DNA of 64,000 bases from Natrinema saccharevitans (GTDB lineage: Archaea; Halobacteriota; Halobacteria; Halobacteriales; Natrialbaceae): assembly GCF_001953745.1 (NCBI RefSeq), contig NZ_LWLN01000002.1:186001-250000 (forward strand), written 5' to 3'. This document shows positions 1 through 9,367 of the stretch, piece by piece. Within the stretch, counting starts at the first letter, position 1. Each line of letters begins with the position of its first letter. The notes beneath the pieces were generated by a model, which did not search any database, was not told the origin of the DNA, and saw nothing but the letters and a program-made list of their open reading frames with translations. Both the position numbers and the translations under genes were made by a program.

Positions 1-1059
1 GAACTGCTGGGTCGAGGAGACCAGCGCCTCGTGATTGGCGGCGGTCCCGAAGCTGATGCCGCCGGAGGCAGCGCCGCCGACCGGTCCCGACTCGACGGTC
101 TGGGTGATCTCGTCTGCGATGTCGCCTTCGGCTGCGACCACCGGGACGAGTTCCGGCACGCCCACGCCGAGGTTGATGACCGAATCCGGCTCGAGTTCCA
201 TCGCCGCCCGGCGGGCGATGATCGTCCGCTCGTCGAGTGCAAGCGGCTCGCTGTCGTCGTCGGTCGGCTGCTTGATCTCGCCGCTGTAGGCGGGGTTGTA
301 GTCTTCCGCGTACGTCTGCTGGTGGTGACTCGGCGGCGCTTCGACGACGGAATCGACCAGCACGCCGGGGACGGCCACGTCGCGGGCGGTGAGCGTGCCC
401 GACTCCGTGACGCGCTCGACCTGGGCGATCACGGTGCCGCCGGAGTTGTGGGCGGCCTGGGCCATCGCCAGCACGTTCGAGTCGAGGGCTTCCCGCTCCA
501 TGGTGATGTTTCCGTTCTCGTCGGCCGTCGTCCCCCGGATGATCGCCACGTCGATCGGCACCGACTGATAGAAGAGATACTCCTCGCCGTCGACGGTCAT
601 GACCTCGACGATGTCCTCGTCGGTGACGTCGTTGGCCTTCGCGCCGTCCTGACGCGGATCGACGAACGTTCCCAGCCCGACGTGGCTGAGCGTGCCGGGT
701 TTGCCCGCGGCGGTATCGCGAAGCAGGTGATCCATCACGCCGAAGGGGAGGTTGTAGGCCTCGATCTCGTCGTTGACGACCTTCTCCATCAGGTCGGGCG
801 TAAAGCCCCAGTGGCTCGCGATCGTGCGCTCGAGCATCCCCTCTTGGACCAGATGCGAGAGCCCACGCCCCTGCCGGTCGCCTTCCGCGGCGGGATGATA
901 GAGGGTGAGATCGCGCGGATGGCTCGTTTCGGCGTACCGCTCGCCGAGTGCCTCGAGAACGTATTCGGGAATCCCGACGGCGACGAAGCCGCCGACGCCG
1001 ACCGTATCGCCGTCGTCGATACGTTCGACTGCTGCCTCTCTGGACTGTCGAATCGTCAT
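1..1059 (-). CDS. Acyl-CoA:acetate/propionate CoA-transferase (family I, fused subunits), 3' end outside window
   Basis: About 353 residues are visible, reading off the left edge, so the C-terminus is missing. The N-terminal half has the glycine-rich stretch GVGGFVAVGIP near residue 20, typical of the alpha part of family I CoA-transferases. The later half has VESGPVGG, whose Glu (about residue 323) matches the catalytic glutamate of fused enzymes such as YdiF (about 333). The enzyme should move CoA between acetate or propionate and other carboxylic acids in the cytoplasm. It is divergent from the acyl-CoA dehydrogenase and so fits a fatty acid/propionate cluster. The ATG at 1059 is the only start consistent with the family. 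Substrate is not determinable here. Confidence 0.85.
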   Translation of the reverse strand, partial: MTIRQSREAAVERIDDGDTVGVGGFVAVGIPEYVLEALGERYAETSHPRDLTLYHPAAEGDRQGRGLSHLVQEGMLERTIASHWGFTPDLMEKVVNDEIEAYNLPFGVMDHLLRDTAAGKPGTLSHVGLGTFVDPRQDGAKANDVTDEDIVEVMTVDGEEYLFYQSVPIDVAIIRGTTADENGNITMEREALDSNVLAMAQAAHNSGGTVIAQVERVTESGTLTARDVAVPGVLVDSVVEAPPSHHQQTYAEDYNPAYSGEIKQPTDDDSEPLALDERTIIARRAAMELEPDSVINLGVGVPELVPVVAAEGDIADEITQTVESGPVGGAASGGISFGTAANHEALVSSTQQF

Positions 1060-1197
1060 ACCTCACTCTCGCGGGAGCCGCTACTTTTAGTTACCTATCT
1101 CAGCGCCACGCCGCCGTAACAAGCGCTCGCACCGGTATCGACGACGTTCCCACAGCTGAATCGTACGCTTTACTATCCCGCCCCCGAATCAGTGTGT

Positions 1198-2322
1198 ATG
1201 GAGCTAACAGACAGTCAGCAGCTGATACGGGACACCGTCCGTGAGTTCGTCGAGACGGAAGTCGTCGAGACGGTCGACGAGCACGACGCGGCCCAGACGT
1301 TTCCGGAAGACGTCTGGGACGGGCTCGCGGAACTCGACCTGACCGGGCTCACGGTCCCCGAGGAGTACGGCGGGTTCGACGCCGACGAAGTGACCTACAG
1401 CATCGTCAACGAAGAAGTGGCGCGGGGACATCTGGCGGTTGCGACGGCGCTGTCGGTCCACTGTCTGGCCACCTCGTGTATTCGCCAGTTCGGCACCGAA
1501 GAACACAAAGAAGAGTGGCTGCCGAAGATGGTCGACGGTCGCCCCGTCGGCGCGTTCGCGCTCTCGGAACCCGACGCCGGCTCGAACCCGGCCGAGATGA
1601 GCACCGAAGCCCGCCTCGAGGACGGCGAATACGTCATCAACGGGAAGAAACAGTGGATCACGAACGGCAAACGTGCGGGCGTCGTCATCCTGTTTGCGAA
1701 GACCGACCGCGACGATCCCGACACCGTGACCCAGTTCTTGGTGCCCAAGGACACGCCGGGACTCGAGATCGGCAAGAAAGAGGACAAGCTCGGGCTGCGT
1801 GCCAGCGACACCACGACGCTGCTCTTCGACGACGTGCGGATCCCCGAAGAGAACCGCCTGACTGAGGTCGGCGACGGGCTCAAGGCCGCGTTCTCGATCC
1901 TGACCGGCGGCCGAATCGCGATCGCCAGCCAGGCCGTCGGCGTCGCCCAGGCGGCTCTCGACGCCGCCGTAAGCTACGCCAACGAACGCGAACAGTTCGG
2001 CGAACCGATCAGCAACCATCAGGCGATCGCCCACAAGCTCGCGGACATGCAGACGAACGTTCAGGCCGCACGCCTGCTGACACGTGACGCCGCCCGGAAA
2101 AACGACGGTGGCCTCGATCCGCAGGCAGCGAGCATGGCGAAGTACTTCGCCAGCGAGACGGCGGTCGACGTCGCCAACGAGGCGGTGCAGGTCCACGGCG
2201 GCTACGGCTACACCAAGGACTTCGACGTCGAGCGCTACTACCGCGACGCCAAGATCACCACGATCTACGAGGGGACCTCCGAAATACAGAAGGAGGTTAT
2301 CTCGCGGCACTTAACCGAGTGA
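1198..2322 (+). CDS. Acyl-CoA dehydrogenase
   Basis: 374 residues, the usual length for the family. It starts MELTDSQQL at ATG 1198; a GTG two codons upstream is less likely. Family marks are ALSEPDAGSNP (FAD/substrate site), QWITNG, REQFGEPI, and near the C-terminus GGYGYTKDF and TTIYEGTSEIQ, whose Glu region corresponds to the catalytic base of short/medium-chain enzymes. It catalyses FAD-dependent alpha,beta-desaturation of acyl-CoA, passing electrons to ETF. Genes for the following beta-oxidation steps lie immediately downstream. Chain-length specificity cannot be read from the sequence. Confidence 0.93.
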   Translation: MELTDSQQLIRDTVREFVETEVVETVDEHDAAQTFPEDVWDGLAELDLTGLTVPEEYGGFDADEVTYSIVNEEVARGHLAVATALSVHCLATSCIRQFGTEEHKEEWLPKMVDGRPVGAFALSEPDAGSNPAEMSTEARLEDGEYVINGKKQWITNGKRAGVVILFAKTDRDDPDTVTQFLVPKDTPGLEIGKKEDKLGLRASDTTTLLFDDVRIPEENRLTEVGDGLKAAFSILTGGRIAIASQAVGVAQAALDAAVSYANEREQFGEPISNHQAIAHKLADMQTNVQAARLLTRDAARKNDGGLDPQAASMAKYFASETAVDVANEAVQVHGGYGYTKDFDVERYYRDAKITTIYEGTSEIQKEVISRHLTE

Positions 2323-2331
2323 CGCGACGCG

Positions 2332-2783
2332 TTACTCGTATTCGTAGAAACCGCGGCCGGTCTTCTTGCCGAGTTCTCCCGCTTCGACCTTGCGCTTGAG
2401 GAGATAGGCCGACTTGTACCGATCACCTGACTCCTCGCGGAGCGTCTCGGAGGCGTGGAGACAGACGTCGAGGCCGATGTGGTCGGCCAGCGTCAGCGGT
2501 CCCATCGGGACGTTCGTCTCGGTTCCATTCCCGCGTCGATGTCGTCCTTCGAAGCGACGCCCTCGTCGTAGGCCCGGATCCCCTCGTTGATCCAGGGCAT
2601 CAGGATCCGGTTGGTGACAAAGCCCGGCTTGTCGTCGGACTCCCAGGTCGTCTTCCCGAGGTCCTCGGCGAACTCCAGTTCGACGTCGCGCATGACGACG
2701 TCGTAGCCTGCCGTTGCGGCGACCTGTGCGATACCACTTCCCATCGTGCCAGCGCCGACGACGCCGACACGGTCGATCGTCTC
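2332..2783 (-). pseudogene. 3-hydroxyacyl-CoA dehydrogenase, decayed
   Basis: Reading leftwards from 2783 gives ETIDRVGVVGAGTMGSGIA, the NAD-binding start of the family, but the initiator codon is replaced by the hairpin repeat at 2784-2867. After RDVELEF the protein jumps to AEDLGKTTW, skipping roughly 100 residues that should include the catalytic His region, so there is a large internal deletion. A one-base shift after DIDAGME then changes frame before NVPMGPLTLADHIGLD and the normal C-terminus GKKTGRGFYEY. Start loss, deletion and frameshift together make it non-functional. It probably served the beta-oxidation step between the flanking dehydrogenase and thiolase. Confidence 0.9.
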
Positions 2784-2867
2784 TATAGTAGCTCTTGAAA
2801 ATCAATGCACACCCGATCGCAGGACAGCGTTGTGATCGGTGTGTAACTCGTTTCAAGAGCTACTATA
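2784..2867 (+). repeat. MITE-like hairpin element, copy 1 (subfamily A)
   Basis: 84 bp beginning TATAGTAGCTCTTGAAA and ending with its inverted repeat TTTCAAGAGCTACTATA. The interior also pairs (CGATCGCA with TGTGATCG). It has no coding capacity beyond an artefactual ORF. It sits exactly at the 5' end of the 3-hydroxyacyl-CoA dehydrogenase pseudogene. Seven copies occur in the window. Confidence 0.9.
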
Positions 2868-2911
2868 GGTCTGCACCCATCATTCCGTGGTGGTCGGACT
2901 GTCGTAGTGAA

Positions 2912-2962
2912 CCGCCTCGGGGGCAAGCCTCGAGGCGATCGCCTTGACTGCCTGTAAATGTC
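2912..2962. repeat. Palindromic repeat resembling an IS200/IS605-type end
   Basis: Contains the inverted repeat CCTCGGGG..CCTCGAGG followed by a CTCG/GCCTTG..CTGTA motif. Similar blocks lie at 12083-12150 and 63725-63795, and the core CTTGACCCCGAGGCGGTTCAC is also at 9328. These look like solo ends left by IS605/IS1341-type elements; the assignment is by memory of such ends, not by search. Confidence 0.4.
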
Positions 2963-3044
2963 TCGACTCTCGTCAGTGGCGGAACCGACGGTCGTCGTCC
3001 GACACAGCTATACCGCACGAACTGAGACGTAGTGGTGATAACTA

Positions 3045-4211
3045 ATGTCACAGGTACAACTCGCCGGCACAGGCATGACGACGTTTGGGTCACATCCCGA
3101 TCGGACGGGCAGGGACATGTTCGCAGACGCCGGGCTCGCCGCCCTCGAGGACGCCGGCGTTCCGGCTGCGGACGTCGACGAACTCTTCTACGGCAACTTC
3201 GTCGGCACCCTCTCGGAAGGACAGGGCCACCAGGGGCCGCTCATGGCGGAGGCGTTCGGGACGACCGCTCCCTCGCGCCGAATCGAAAGCGCGTGTGCCT
3301 CGAGCGGGCTCGCGGTCCATGATGCCGTGCGTGCGATCCGCAGCGGCGAGTCGGACGTCGTCGTTGCCGGCGGTATGGAGCGGATGACGAACATGGGGAC
3401 GGCTGGGGCGACGAAGGGGCTGGCCAGCGCGGCCGACGACCTCTATGAAGTCCGGGCGGGTGTCACCTTCCCCGGCGCGTACGCGCTGATGGCACGGGCC
3501 TATTTCGACGAGTGCGGCGGCACTCACGAGGATCTGGCCCATATCGCGGTCAAAAATCACGACAACGCGCTCGTCAACGACCACGCCCATCTCCAGGAGG
3601 AGATTACGGTCGCGGACGCACTCGATGCGCCCGAAATCGCATCCCCGTTTACGCTGTACGACGCCTGTCCGATCAGCGACGGGGCGGCCGCGATCGTCTT
3701 GGCCTCTCCCGAATACGCCGCGGAACACGACCTCGAGGCCGACGTGGCGATTACGGGCGCCGGCCACGGCGGCGATACGATGGCGCTGCACGATCGCCAG
3801 TCGCTGTCGAAGACGCCCGCGACCCGCGACGCTGCAGTGGATGCCTACGACGACGCCGGCATCGAACCCAGCGACATCTCCGTCGCGGAGGTCCACGACT
3901 GCTTTACGATCGCCGAAGTCCTCGCCCTCGAGGCGCTCGGCCTCTACAGTCACGGCGAGGCGATCGGGGCGGCTCGCCGCGGCGAGACGCGCCGTGACGG
4001 CGAGTTGCCGGTGAACCTCTCCGGCGGCCTGAAAGCGAAGGGGCATCCGGTCGGCGCAACCGGCGCCGCTCAAGTGGCTGCCGTCGCGACGCTGCTCGAC
4101 GGCACCCATCCGCGGGCCGACGCCGTCGACGACGCCGCGGTCGGCGTCGCCCAGAACGCTGGTGGAACCGTCGCCAGTGCGACCGTGCACGTTCTGGAGG
4201 TGACGGAGTGA
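3045..4211 (+). CDS. Thiolase-family acetyl-CoA acyltransferase (archaeal/SCP-x type)
   Basis: 388 residues starting MSQVQLAGTGMT. The nucleophilic Cys84 lies in ESACASSGLA; the C-terminal half has EVHDCFT and the active-site GHPVGATG. This is the thiolase subgroup that works with a DUF35 partner, and the next gene encodes exactly that, with stop and start sharing one base (TGATG). It probably cleaves 3-ketoacyl-CoA or condenses acetyl-CoA in the cytoplasm. It could also be a non-decarboxylating lipid-transfer-like thiolase. Confidence 0.9.
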   Translation: MSQVQLAGTGMTTFGSHPDRTGRDMFADAGLAALEDAGVPAADVDELFYGNFVGTLSEGQGHQGPLMAEAFGTTAPSRRIESACASSGLAVHDAVRAIRSGESDVVVAGGMERMTNMGTAGATKGLASAADDLYEVRAGVTFPGAYALMARAYFDECGGTHEDLAHIAVKNHDNALVNDHAHLQEEITVADALDAPEIASPFTLYDACPISDGAAAIVLASPEYAAEHDLEADVAITGAGHGGDTMALHDRQSLSKTPATRDAAVDAYDDAGIEPSDISVAEVHDCFTIAEVLALEALGLYSHGEAIGAARRGETRRDGELPVNLSGGLKAKGHPVGATGAAQVAAVATLLDGTHPRADAVDDAAVGVAQNAGGTVASATVHVLEVTE

Positions 4212-4597
4212 TGACTGACGTGACCAACGGCGAGTACGACGCGTTCCTCGAGGCGCTTGCAGCGGGCGAGGGGTACTACCGCACCTGCGAGAACGACCAC
4301 GGCCTGCTGCCGCCACGGCGTGCCTGCCCGCACTGTGGCGATCGCAATCTCACGGAGCGGGACCTCCCGTCGGCCGGCGACATCGTCACGCACACGACCG
4401 TGTCCGTTCCGACGCCGCAGTTCGAAGACGATGCCCCCTACGTCACCGCCGTCGTCGACTTCGACGGCGTCCGACTCACGGGGATCGTGCGGGGCATCGA
4501 TCCGGAAGCCGTCGAAATCGGCGACCGCGTCACCGCGACGGTCGAATCCACCGAGACTGACGGCGAGCGGACGATCGTCTTCCGCCCGGCAGAATAA
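4211..4597 (+). CDS. DUF35 OB-fold/zinc-ribbon partner of thiolase
   Basis: 128 residues. A rubredoxin-like ribbon is seen near the N-terminus (YRTCEND, then CPHCGD), followed by an OB-fold-like region (GDIVTHTTVSVP, YVTAVVDFDGVRLTGIV). In archaea DUF35 proteins bind thiolase and HMG-CoA synthase and channel acyl-CoA intermediates. ATG 4211 overlaps the thiolase stop, so translation is coupled. The first ribbon half is incomplete (one clear Cys plus the CPHC pair), so zinc binding is uncertain. Confidence 0.88.
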   Translation: MTDVTNGEYDAFLEALAAGEGYYRTCENDHGLLPPRRACPHCGDRNLTERDLPSAGDIVTHTTVSVPTPQFEDDAPYVTAVVDFDGVRLTGIVRGIDPEAVEIGDRVTATVESTETDGERTIVFRPAE

Positions 4598-4645
4598 CGG
4601 AGCCACTTCGCGATACGAACCCCGCTCCAGCGGGCGTCGGCCCGG

Positions 4646-6283
4646 CTACAGGCCGTGTTTGTGCTGTTCTTCTTTGCGGAGTTCGACGCGGCGGATCTTC
4701 CCGCTCGAGGTCTTGGGGAGTTCGTCGGTGAACTCGATCCGGCGGGGGTACTTGTAGGGGGCCGTCTCGTCTTTCATGAACGACTGTAAGTCGTCTTTCA
4801 GTTCGTCGCTGCCCTCGTAGCCCTCGGCGAGGATCACGTAGGCCTTGACGACGCTGCCGCGTTCTTCGTGTGGACTGTCGACGACGGCGGCCTCGGCGAC
4901 GGCGTCGTGGGTGACGAGGGCGTCCTCGACCTCGAAGGGGCCGATGCGGTAGCCCGACGAAATAATGATGTCGTCGGCCCGGCCTTCGAAGAAGAAGTAG
5001 CCGTCCTCGTCTCGGGAGGCGAGATCGCCCGTGCGGTAGTAGTCGCCGGAGAGTTGCCGCTCGTCGAGGTCTGGTTTCTCGTAGTAGCCGTCGAAGATCG
5101 CCGGCGAGTCGACCGGCACGGCGATCTCACCGATCTCGCCGGGTTCGACCGCTTCCTCGTCGTCGACGTCGATGATCGTCGCGCCGACACCGGGCGTCGG
5201 CTTGCCCATGCTGCCGGGCTTGACGTCGATCCCGGAGTAGTTCGTCACCAAGGCGACGGTCTCGGTCTGGCCGTAGCCGTCACGCGGGGTCACGCCCCAG
5301 ACGTCCCGAATGCGCTCGATCGGCTCGCGGTTGAGGGGTTCGCCTGCCGACAGCGCGTCGTTGAGTCGGACGTCGTACGCTGCGAGGTCGGCGTTGGCGA
5401 ACATCCGGTACTGGGTCGGGACGGCACAGAGCTTGGTGACGCCCTCGTCCTCCATGATCTCGAGGAAGGTGTCGGGTTCGAACTCGCCGTCGTAGATGAG
5501 TTGGGTCGCGCCCGTCGTCAGGCCGACGCCGACCGGGCTCCAGAACCACTTCGCCCAGCCGGTCCCCGTGGTGGCCCAGAGCAGTTCGTCCTCGAGGTCG
5601 GTGTCCGCGTCGATGCCCCACCAGTAGGGCGCGTTGATCCGGTTGAAACAGTACTGCCAGCGGTGTTTGTGCAACACCGGTTTGGGCTGGCCGGTCGTTC
5701 CGCTGGTGTAGTTGATCGTCATCGGGTCCTCGGCTGCCAGTTCGGGGCCGTCGTAGTCGGTCGACTCCTCGGCCATGACGTCCGCGACCGTCGTCCAGCC
5801 CTCGCCCTGCAGGTCGTCTTCGGAGCCGTCGAGGACGACGACCCGCTCGAGTGGGGTCTCCTCGAGTACCGGTTCGACCATGTCGGTCAGCGATTCGTGG
5901 ACGACGACGCTCGTCGCGGTACAGTCGTCGGCCCGGAACGCGATGTCTTTCGAGCGCAGCATCGACGAACAGGGGACCAGCAGCGAGCCGGTCGCCAGCG
6001 CCCCGAGTTGAATCGCGAACGCGTCGGGATGGCGCGGGAACAGGTGCATGACCCGATCGCCCTCGGTGACGCCGAGGGACTCGAGGCCGTTGGCAAAGCG
6101 GTTCATGTCGTCCCGGATGTCGGCGTAGGTCCGTTCCTCGCGGGCCCCCTCGTCGTCCAAGAACCGGGCGGCAACGCGATCGCCGACCGAGTCGGCGTGA
6201 TCCGTGACGACCGACGTGATCGCATACGAGTCCGGAATGTCCCACTCGAAGCTGTCTGCTTCTGTAGTGTAATTAACACCCAT
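4646..6283 (-). CDS. AMP-forming acyl-CoA synthetase (acetyl/medium-chain type)
   Basis: 545 residues from ATG 6283 (MGVNYTTEADSFEWDIP); an upstream TTG/GTG extension in the same frame looks non-coding. The AMP-binding P-loop NYTSGTTGQPKP, DGYGQTE, the hinge YYRTGDLASRDEDGY and the C-terminal PKTSSGKIRR lysine motif are all intact. It activates a carboxylic acid to acyl-CoA with ATP. It is convergent with the DUF35 gene (48 bp gap) and divergent from methylmalonyl-CoA mutase, supporting a role in feeding propionate or medium-chain acids into this cluster. Confidence 0.92.
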   Translation of the reverse strand: MGVNYTTEADSFEWDIPDSYAITSVVTDHADSVGDRVAARFLDDEGAREERTYADIRDDMNRFANGLESLGVTEGDRVMHLFPRHPDAFAIQLGALATGSLLVPCSSMLRSKDIAFRADDCTATSVVVHESLTDMVEPVLEETPLERVVVLDGSEDDLQGEGWTTVADVMAEESTDYDGPELAAEDPMTINYTSGTTGQPKPVLHKHRWQYCFNRINAPYWWGIDADTDLEDELLWATTGTGWAKWFWSPVGVGLTTGATQLIYDGEFEPDTFLEIMEDEGVTKLCAVPTQYRMFANADLAAYDVRLNDALSAGEPLNREPIERIRDVWGVTPRDGYGQTETVALVTNYSGIDVKPGSMGKPTPGVGATIIDVDDEEAVEPGEIGEIAVPVDSPAIFDGYYEKPDLDERQLSGDYYRTGDLASRDEDGYFFFEGRADDIIISSGYRIGPFEVEDALVTHDAVAEAAVVDSPHEERGSVVKAYVILAEGYEGSDELKDDLQSFMKDETAPYKYPRRIEFTDELPKTSSGKIRRVELRKEEQHKHGL

Positions 6284-6435
6284 ACGCTGGCAATCAAAAC
6301 GCGCAATCTTGAATCTTTTGTTACAATTGGTAATTTCTCTCACCCACGTGTTCAATAGCTGGCACACTCCCGATGTCGGCCGCCGACTCCACCTGTCGGC
6401 TGTCACTCTCGCCGAAGAGTCGCCTCGAGCGGCAC

Positions 6436-6447
6436 AACATTTTAGAT
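6436..6447 (+). promoter_or_regulatory. Probable TATA box of mcmA1
   Basis: ACATTTTAGATG is centred about 29 bp before the mutase ATG at 6471, the distance expected for a leaderless haloarchaeal transcript. Only position and AT-richness support it. Confidence 0.35.
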
Positions 6448-6470
6448 GAGTTGCATCTATATGCTAGACA

Positions 6471-8168
6471 ATGTTCGACGAGCAAGAACTGGCAGCGATT
6501 TCTCAGCAGCGGGAGTCGTGGGAAGCGGAGACGCTCGATCCGTCGTTAGAACGCGGCGAGCGCAAAGAGCGATTCGCGACGGTCTCGAACCACGAGGTCG
6601 ATCGCCTCTACACGCCCGAAGACATCGCCGACCTCGAGTTCGACGAGGATCTCGGCTTCCCCGGTGAGCCGCCGTACACGCGGGGGCCGTATCCGACGAT
6701 GTACCGCGGGCGCACGTGGACGATGCGCCAGTTCGCCGGGTTCGGGACCGCGGAGGAAACCAACGAACGGTTTCACTACCTGATCGACGAGGGACAGACC
6801 GGGCTCTCGACGGCGTTTGACATGCCGTCGCTGATGGGGATCGACTCGGATCATCCGATGAGCGAAGGCGAGGTTGGTAAGGAAGGCGTCGCCGTCGACA
6901 CGCTCCGGGACATGGAAATCCTGTTCGACGGCATCGACATCGGCGACGTGTCGACCTCGTTTACCATCAACCCGTCGGCAGCGGTCATCTACGCGATGTA
7001 TATCGCGTTGGCCGACCAACAGGGCGTCCCACGTGACGAAGTCCGGGGCACCCTCCAGAACGACATGCTAAAGGAGTTCATCGCGCAGAAAGAGTGGGTC
7101 ATCCCGCCGGAGCCCTCCCTCGAGATCGTCACCGACACGATCGAGTTCGCCGTCGAGGAGACGCCGAAATTCCACCCGGTCTCGATCTCGGGCTATCACA
7201 TCCGGGAGGCCGGCTCGACTGCGGCCCAGGAGGCCGCCTTTACGCTCGCCGACGGCTTCGCCTACGTCGAGGACTGTCTCGAGCGCGGGCTCGACGTCGA
7301 CGAGTTCGGCCCGTTGCTGTCGTTTTTCTTCAACTCGCACAACTCCATCTTCGAGGAGGTTGCGAAGTTCCGGGCCTCACGCCGCGTCTACGCCCGTCTG
7401 ATGGAGGAGTGGTACGGCGCGGACGAGCCCGAATCCAAGCGCATGAAGTTCCACACCCAGACGGCGGGCCAATCGCTGACGGCCCAGCAGCCGTTGAACA
7501 ACATCGTCCGGGTGACGATCCAGGCGCTGGCAGGCGTCTTCGGCGGCACTCAGTCGTTACACACCAACAGCTTCGACGAGGCGCTGGCGCTGCCAAGCGA
7601 GAAGGCTGTCCGCGTCGCCTTGCGGACCCAGCAGATCATCGCCGAAGAGTCCGGTGCAGCCGATATCGTCGACCCAATGGGCGGCTCCTTCGCCGTCGAG
7701 AAACTCACAAACGAGATGGAAGCCGAGATCATGGACTACCTCGAGGAGATCAAAGCGATGGGCGACGGCTCGGTCCGTGACGGCGTCCTCGACGGCATCG
7801 ACCAGGGCTACTATCATCGCGAGATTCAGGGAGCGAGCTACGAGTACCAGCAACGCGTCGAACGCGGTGAGGAAGTCGTCGTCGGCGTCAACGAGTACAC
7901 CATCGAGGAAGACACCTCGCCGGAGCTGTTACACGTCGACGAAACGACGCGGGATCGCCAACTCGAGCGCTTAGCACAGGTCAAAGCCGACCGCGACGAT
8001 GCGGCCGTCGATGCGACGCTCAAGGCGCTGTCGGACGCGATCGAACGCGACGAGAACGTCATGCCGTACATCGTCGACGCCGTGAAGGCCTACGCGACGA
8101 TGGGAGAGATCATGCAGGTCTTCGAAGACCACCACGGCGCGTATCGAGAGGAGATCAGCCCAGTCTGA
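6471..8168 (+). CDS. mcmA1: Methylmalonyl-CoA mutase, large (catalytic) subunit
   Basis: 565 residues, the normal size of the separate archaeal catalytic subunit lacking the B12 domain. The motifs YTRGPYPTMYRGR and TMRQFAGFGTAEETN, the substrate-site STAFDMPSLMGIDSD, and the C-terminal HTNSFDEALALPSEKA are all present. With the small subunit 131 bp downstream it interconverts methylmalonyl- and succinyl-CoA, allowing propionyl-CoA from odd-chain or branched substrates to enter the TCA cycle. Confidence 0.96.
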   Translation: MFDEQELAAISQQRESWEAETLDPSLERGERKERFATVSNHEVDRLYTPEDIADLEFDEDLGFPGEPPYTRGPYPTMYRGRTWTMRQFAGFGTAEETNERFHYLIDEGQTGLSTAFDMPSLMGIDSDHPMSEGEVGKEGVAVDTLRDMEILFDGIDIGDVSTSFTINPSAAVIYAMYIALADQQGVPRDEVRGTLQNDMLKEFIAQKEWVIPPEPSLEIVTDTIEFAVEETPKFHPVSISGYHIREAGSTAAQEAAFTLADGFAYVEDCLERGLDVDEFGPLLSFFFNSHNSIFEEVAKFRASRRVYARLMEEWYGADEPESKRMKFHTQTAGQSLTAQQPLNNIVRVTIQALAGVFGGTQSLHTNSFDEALALPSEKAVRVALRTQQIIAEESGAADIVDPMGGSFAVEKLTNEMEAEIMDYLEEIKAMGDGSVRDGVLDGIDQGYYHREIQGASYEYQQRVERGEEVVVGVNEYTIEEDTSPELLHVDETTRDRQLERLAQVKADRDDAAVDATLKALSDAIERDENVMPYIVDAVKAYATMGEIMQVFEDHHGAYREEISPV

Positions 8169-8298
8169 GCCGGTCTCCCGTCAGATGTCGCTCCCCACCG
8201 ATTCCCGAGCCCGTCTTTCCCCGGTCGGAAGCGCCGTTTCGGCGGTCGAGACTGGGGACTCCGATAGAACCATACGTTTCCTCTTCGAACCGAGATCC

Positions 8299-8721
8299 AT
8301 GAGTATCGAGAACGATGAGCGGACGATTCGGTGTCTGGTTGCAAAGGTCGGTCTCGACGGCCACGACCGTGGCGCACACGTTATTTCTCGAGCGTTCCGT
8401 GACGCCGGCTTCGAGGTCATCTACTCCGGACTGCACAAGGCACCCGACGACATCGTCCAGGCTGCGGTGCAAGAAGACATCGACGTCCTCGGGATCTCGA
8501 TTCTCTCCGGGGCGCACGATACGCTCGTCCCGAAAATTATGGACGGCCTCGAGGAATACGGCGCGAAAGAGGAGACGCTCGTACTCGTCGGTGGCGTGAT
8601 TCCGGAGGAAGACCGCGACGAACTCGAAGCGGCGGGGGCTGCTGCGATCTTCGGCCCCGGAACGTCGATCGAAGAGACGATCGACTTCGTCCGGAAAACT
8701 GTCTCCGACGGTCGTATTTAA
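8299..8721 (+). CDS. mcmA2: Methylmalonyl-CoA mutase, small (B12-binding) subunit
   Basis: 140 residues. DGHDRG (residues about 22-27) supplies the His ligand of cobalamin; GLHKAPDDIVQAAVQED, SGAHDT and GGVIPEEDRDEL are standard in this fold. ATG 8299 (MSIENDERTIRCLVAKVG) is preferred over an unlikely 38-residue upstream extension. The last codons and the TAA stop overlap the inverted-repeat end of an IS6-family relic starting about 8713, so the native C-terminus may have been a few residues different. Confidence 0.95.
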   Translation: MSIENDERTIRCLVAKVGLDGHDRGAHVISRAFRDAGFEVIYSGLHKAPDDIVQAAVQEDIDVLGISILSGAHDTLVPKIMDGLEEYGAKEETLVLVGGVIPEEDRDELEAAGAAAIFGPGTSIEETIDFVRKTVSDGRI

Positions 8722-9308
8722 TTACGGAAAAGTGAGCGGTGAGAGTAGACCCCGCGTCGGTTGATGGAGCTCGGTGTTCGACTCCATCTTACCGAAGTGT
8801 CGCTTTCGAATACTGCTCGGGGATTAGAGAGATTTAGTGACGAACGATCGCGCACGGCTGTAGACGACTGGGTACAGAAAGCCGATCTACAGCCAGCAAC
8901 TGATACGAATCCGAATCACGTTTCGGTTGACGAAACCGTGATTCGAATCGGCGATCACCAGTAGTGGCTGGACGCTGCAGTGGGTCGGGAAACAAACAAA
9001 GTCCTCCATACACGGCTTTTTTCGACGACTACGACCGCATTGACTGAACGGTTTCTGTGGGAACTACTCGAGAACCACGATGTCGAAACTGCGGTGTTTC
9101 CCGTCGAGGGTGCACAGCATCCCCAGGAAGCACTCCACCGGCACGGGCCCAAATTTCGATACGAAAAACAGGAATCGGAAGAGTGCTAGACATATATTTT
9201 GAGGGAGGAAACGACGTACCCATTTATTCTCAAACGGTTTTAACCACGTTAAACTATCAATCGCGGAGTCATGGCTCCAGGTCTTCGCCGTCCGGCAGAA
9301 TTCGACAA
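8713..9308 (+). pseudogene. IS6-family transposase relic (same family as the copy at 62233)
   Basis: Similarity to the transposase at 62251-62871 runs through ELGVRLHLTEVSLSNT, VDDWVQKADLQPATD, VDETVIRIG, then an in-frame TAG at about 8962 before WLDAAVGRETNKVLH, and LFSTTTTALTERFL. The reading is lost near KFRYE and reappears as IAESWLQVFAVR near 9270-9300. The left inverted repeat (TATTTAATTACGGAAAAGTGAG) overlaps the end of mcmA2. Internal stop, frameshift and deletions mean it is inactive. Confidence 0.85.
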
Positions 9309-9367
9309 CCTAACCACGACCACCACTTGACCCCGAGGCGGTTCACGACTACATCGGGACGGAGAGC

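Noticed and set aside
31-1244. Long plus-strand frames over the CoA-transferase gene
   Set aside because: They are Arg/Ala-rich shadows of the minus-strand gene, a usual effect of high-GC haloarchaeal codons.
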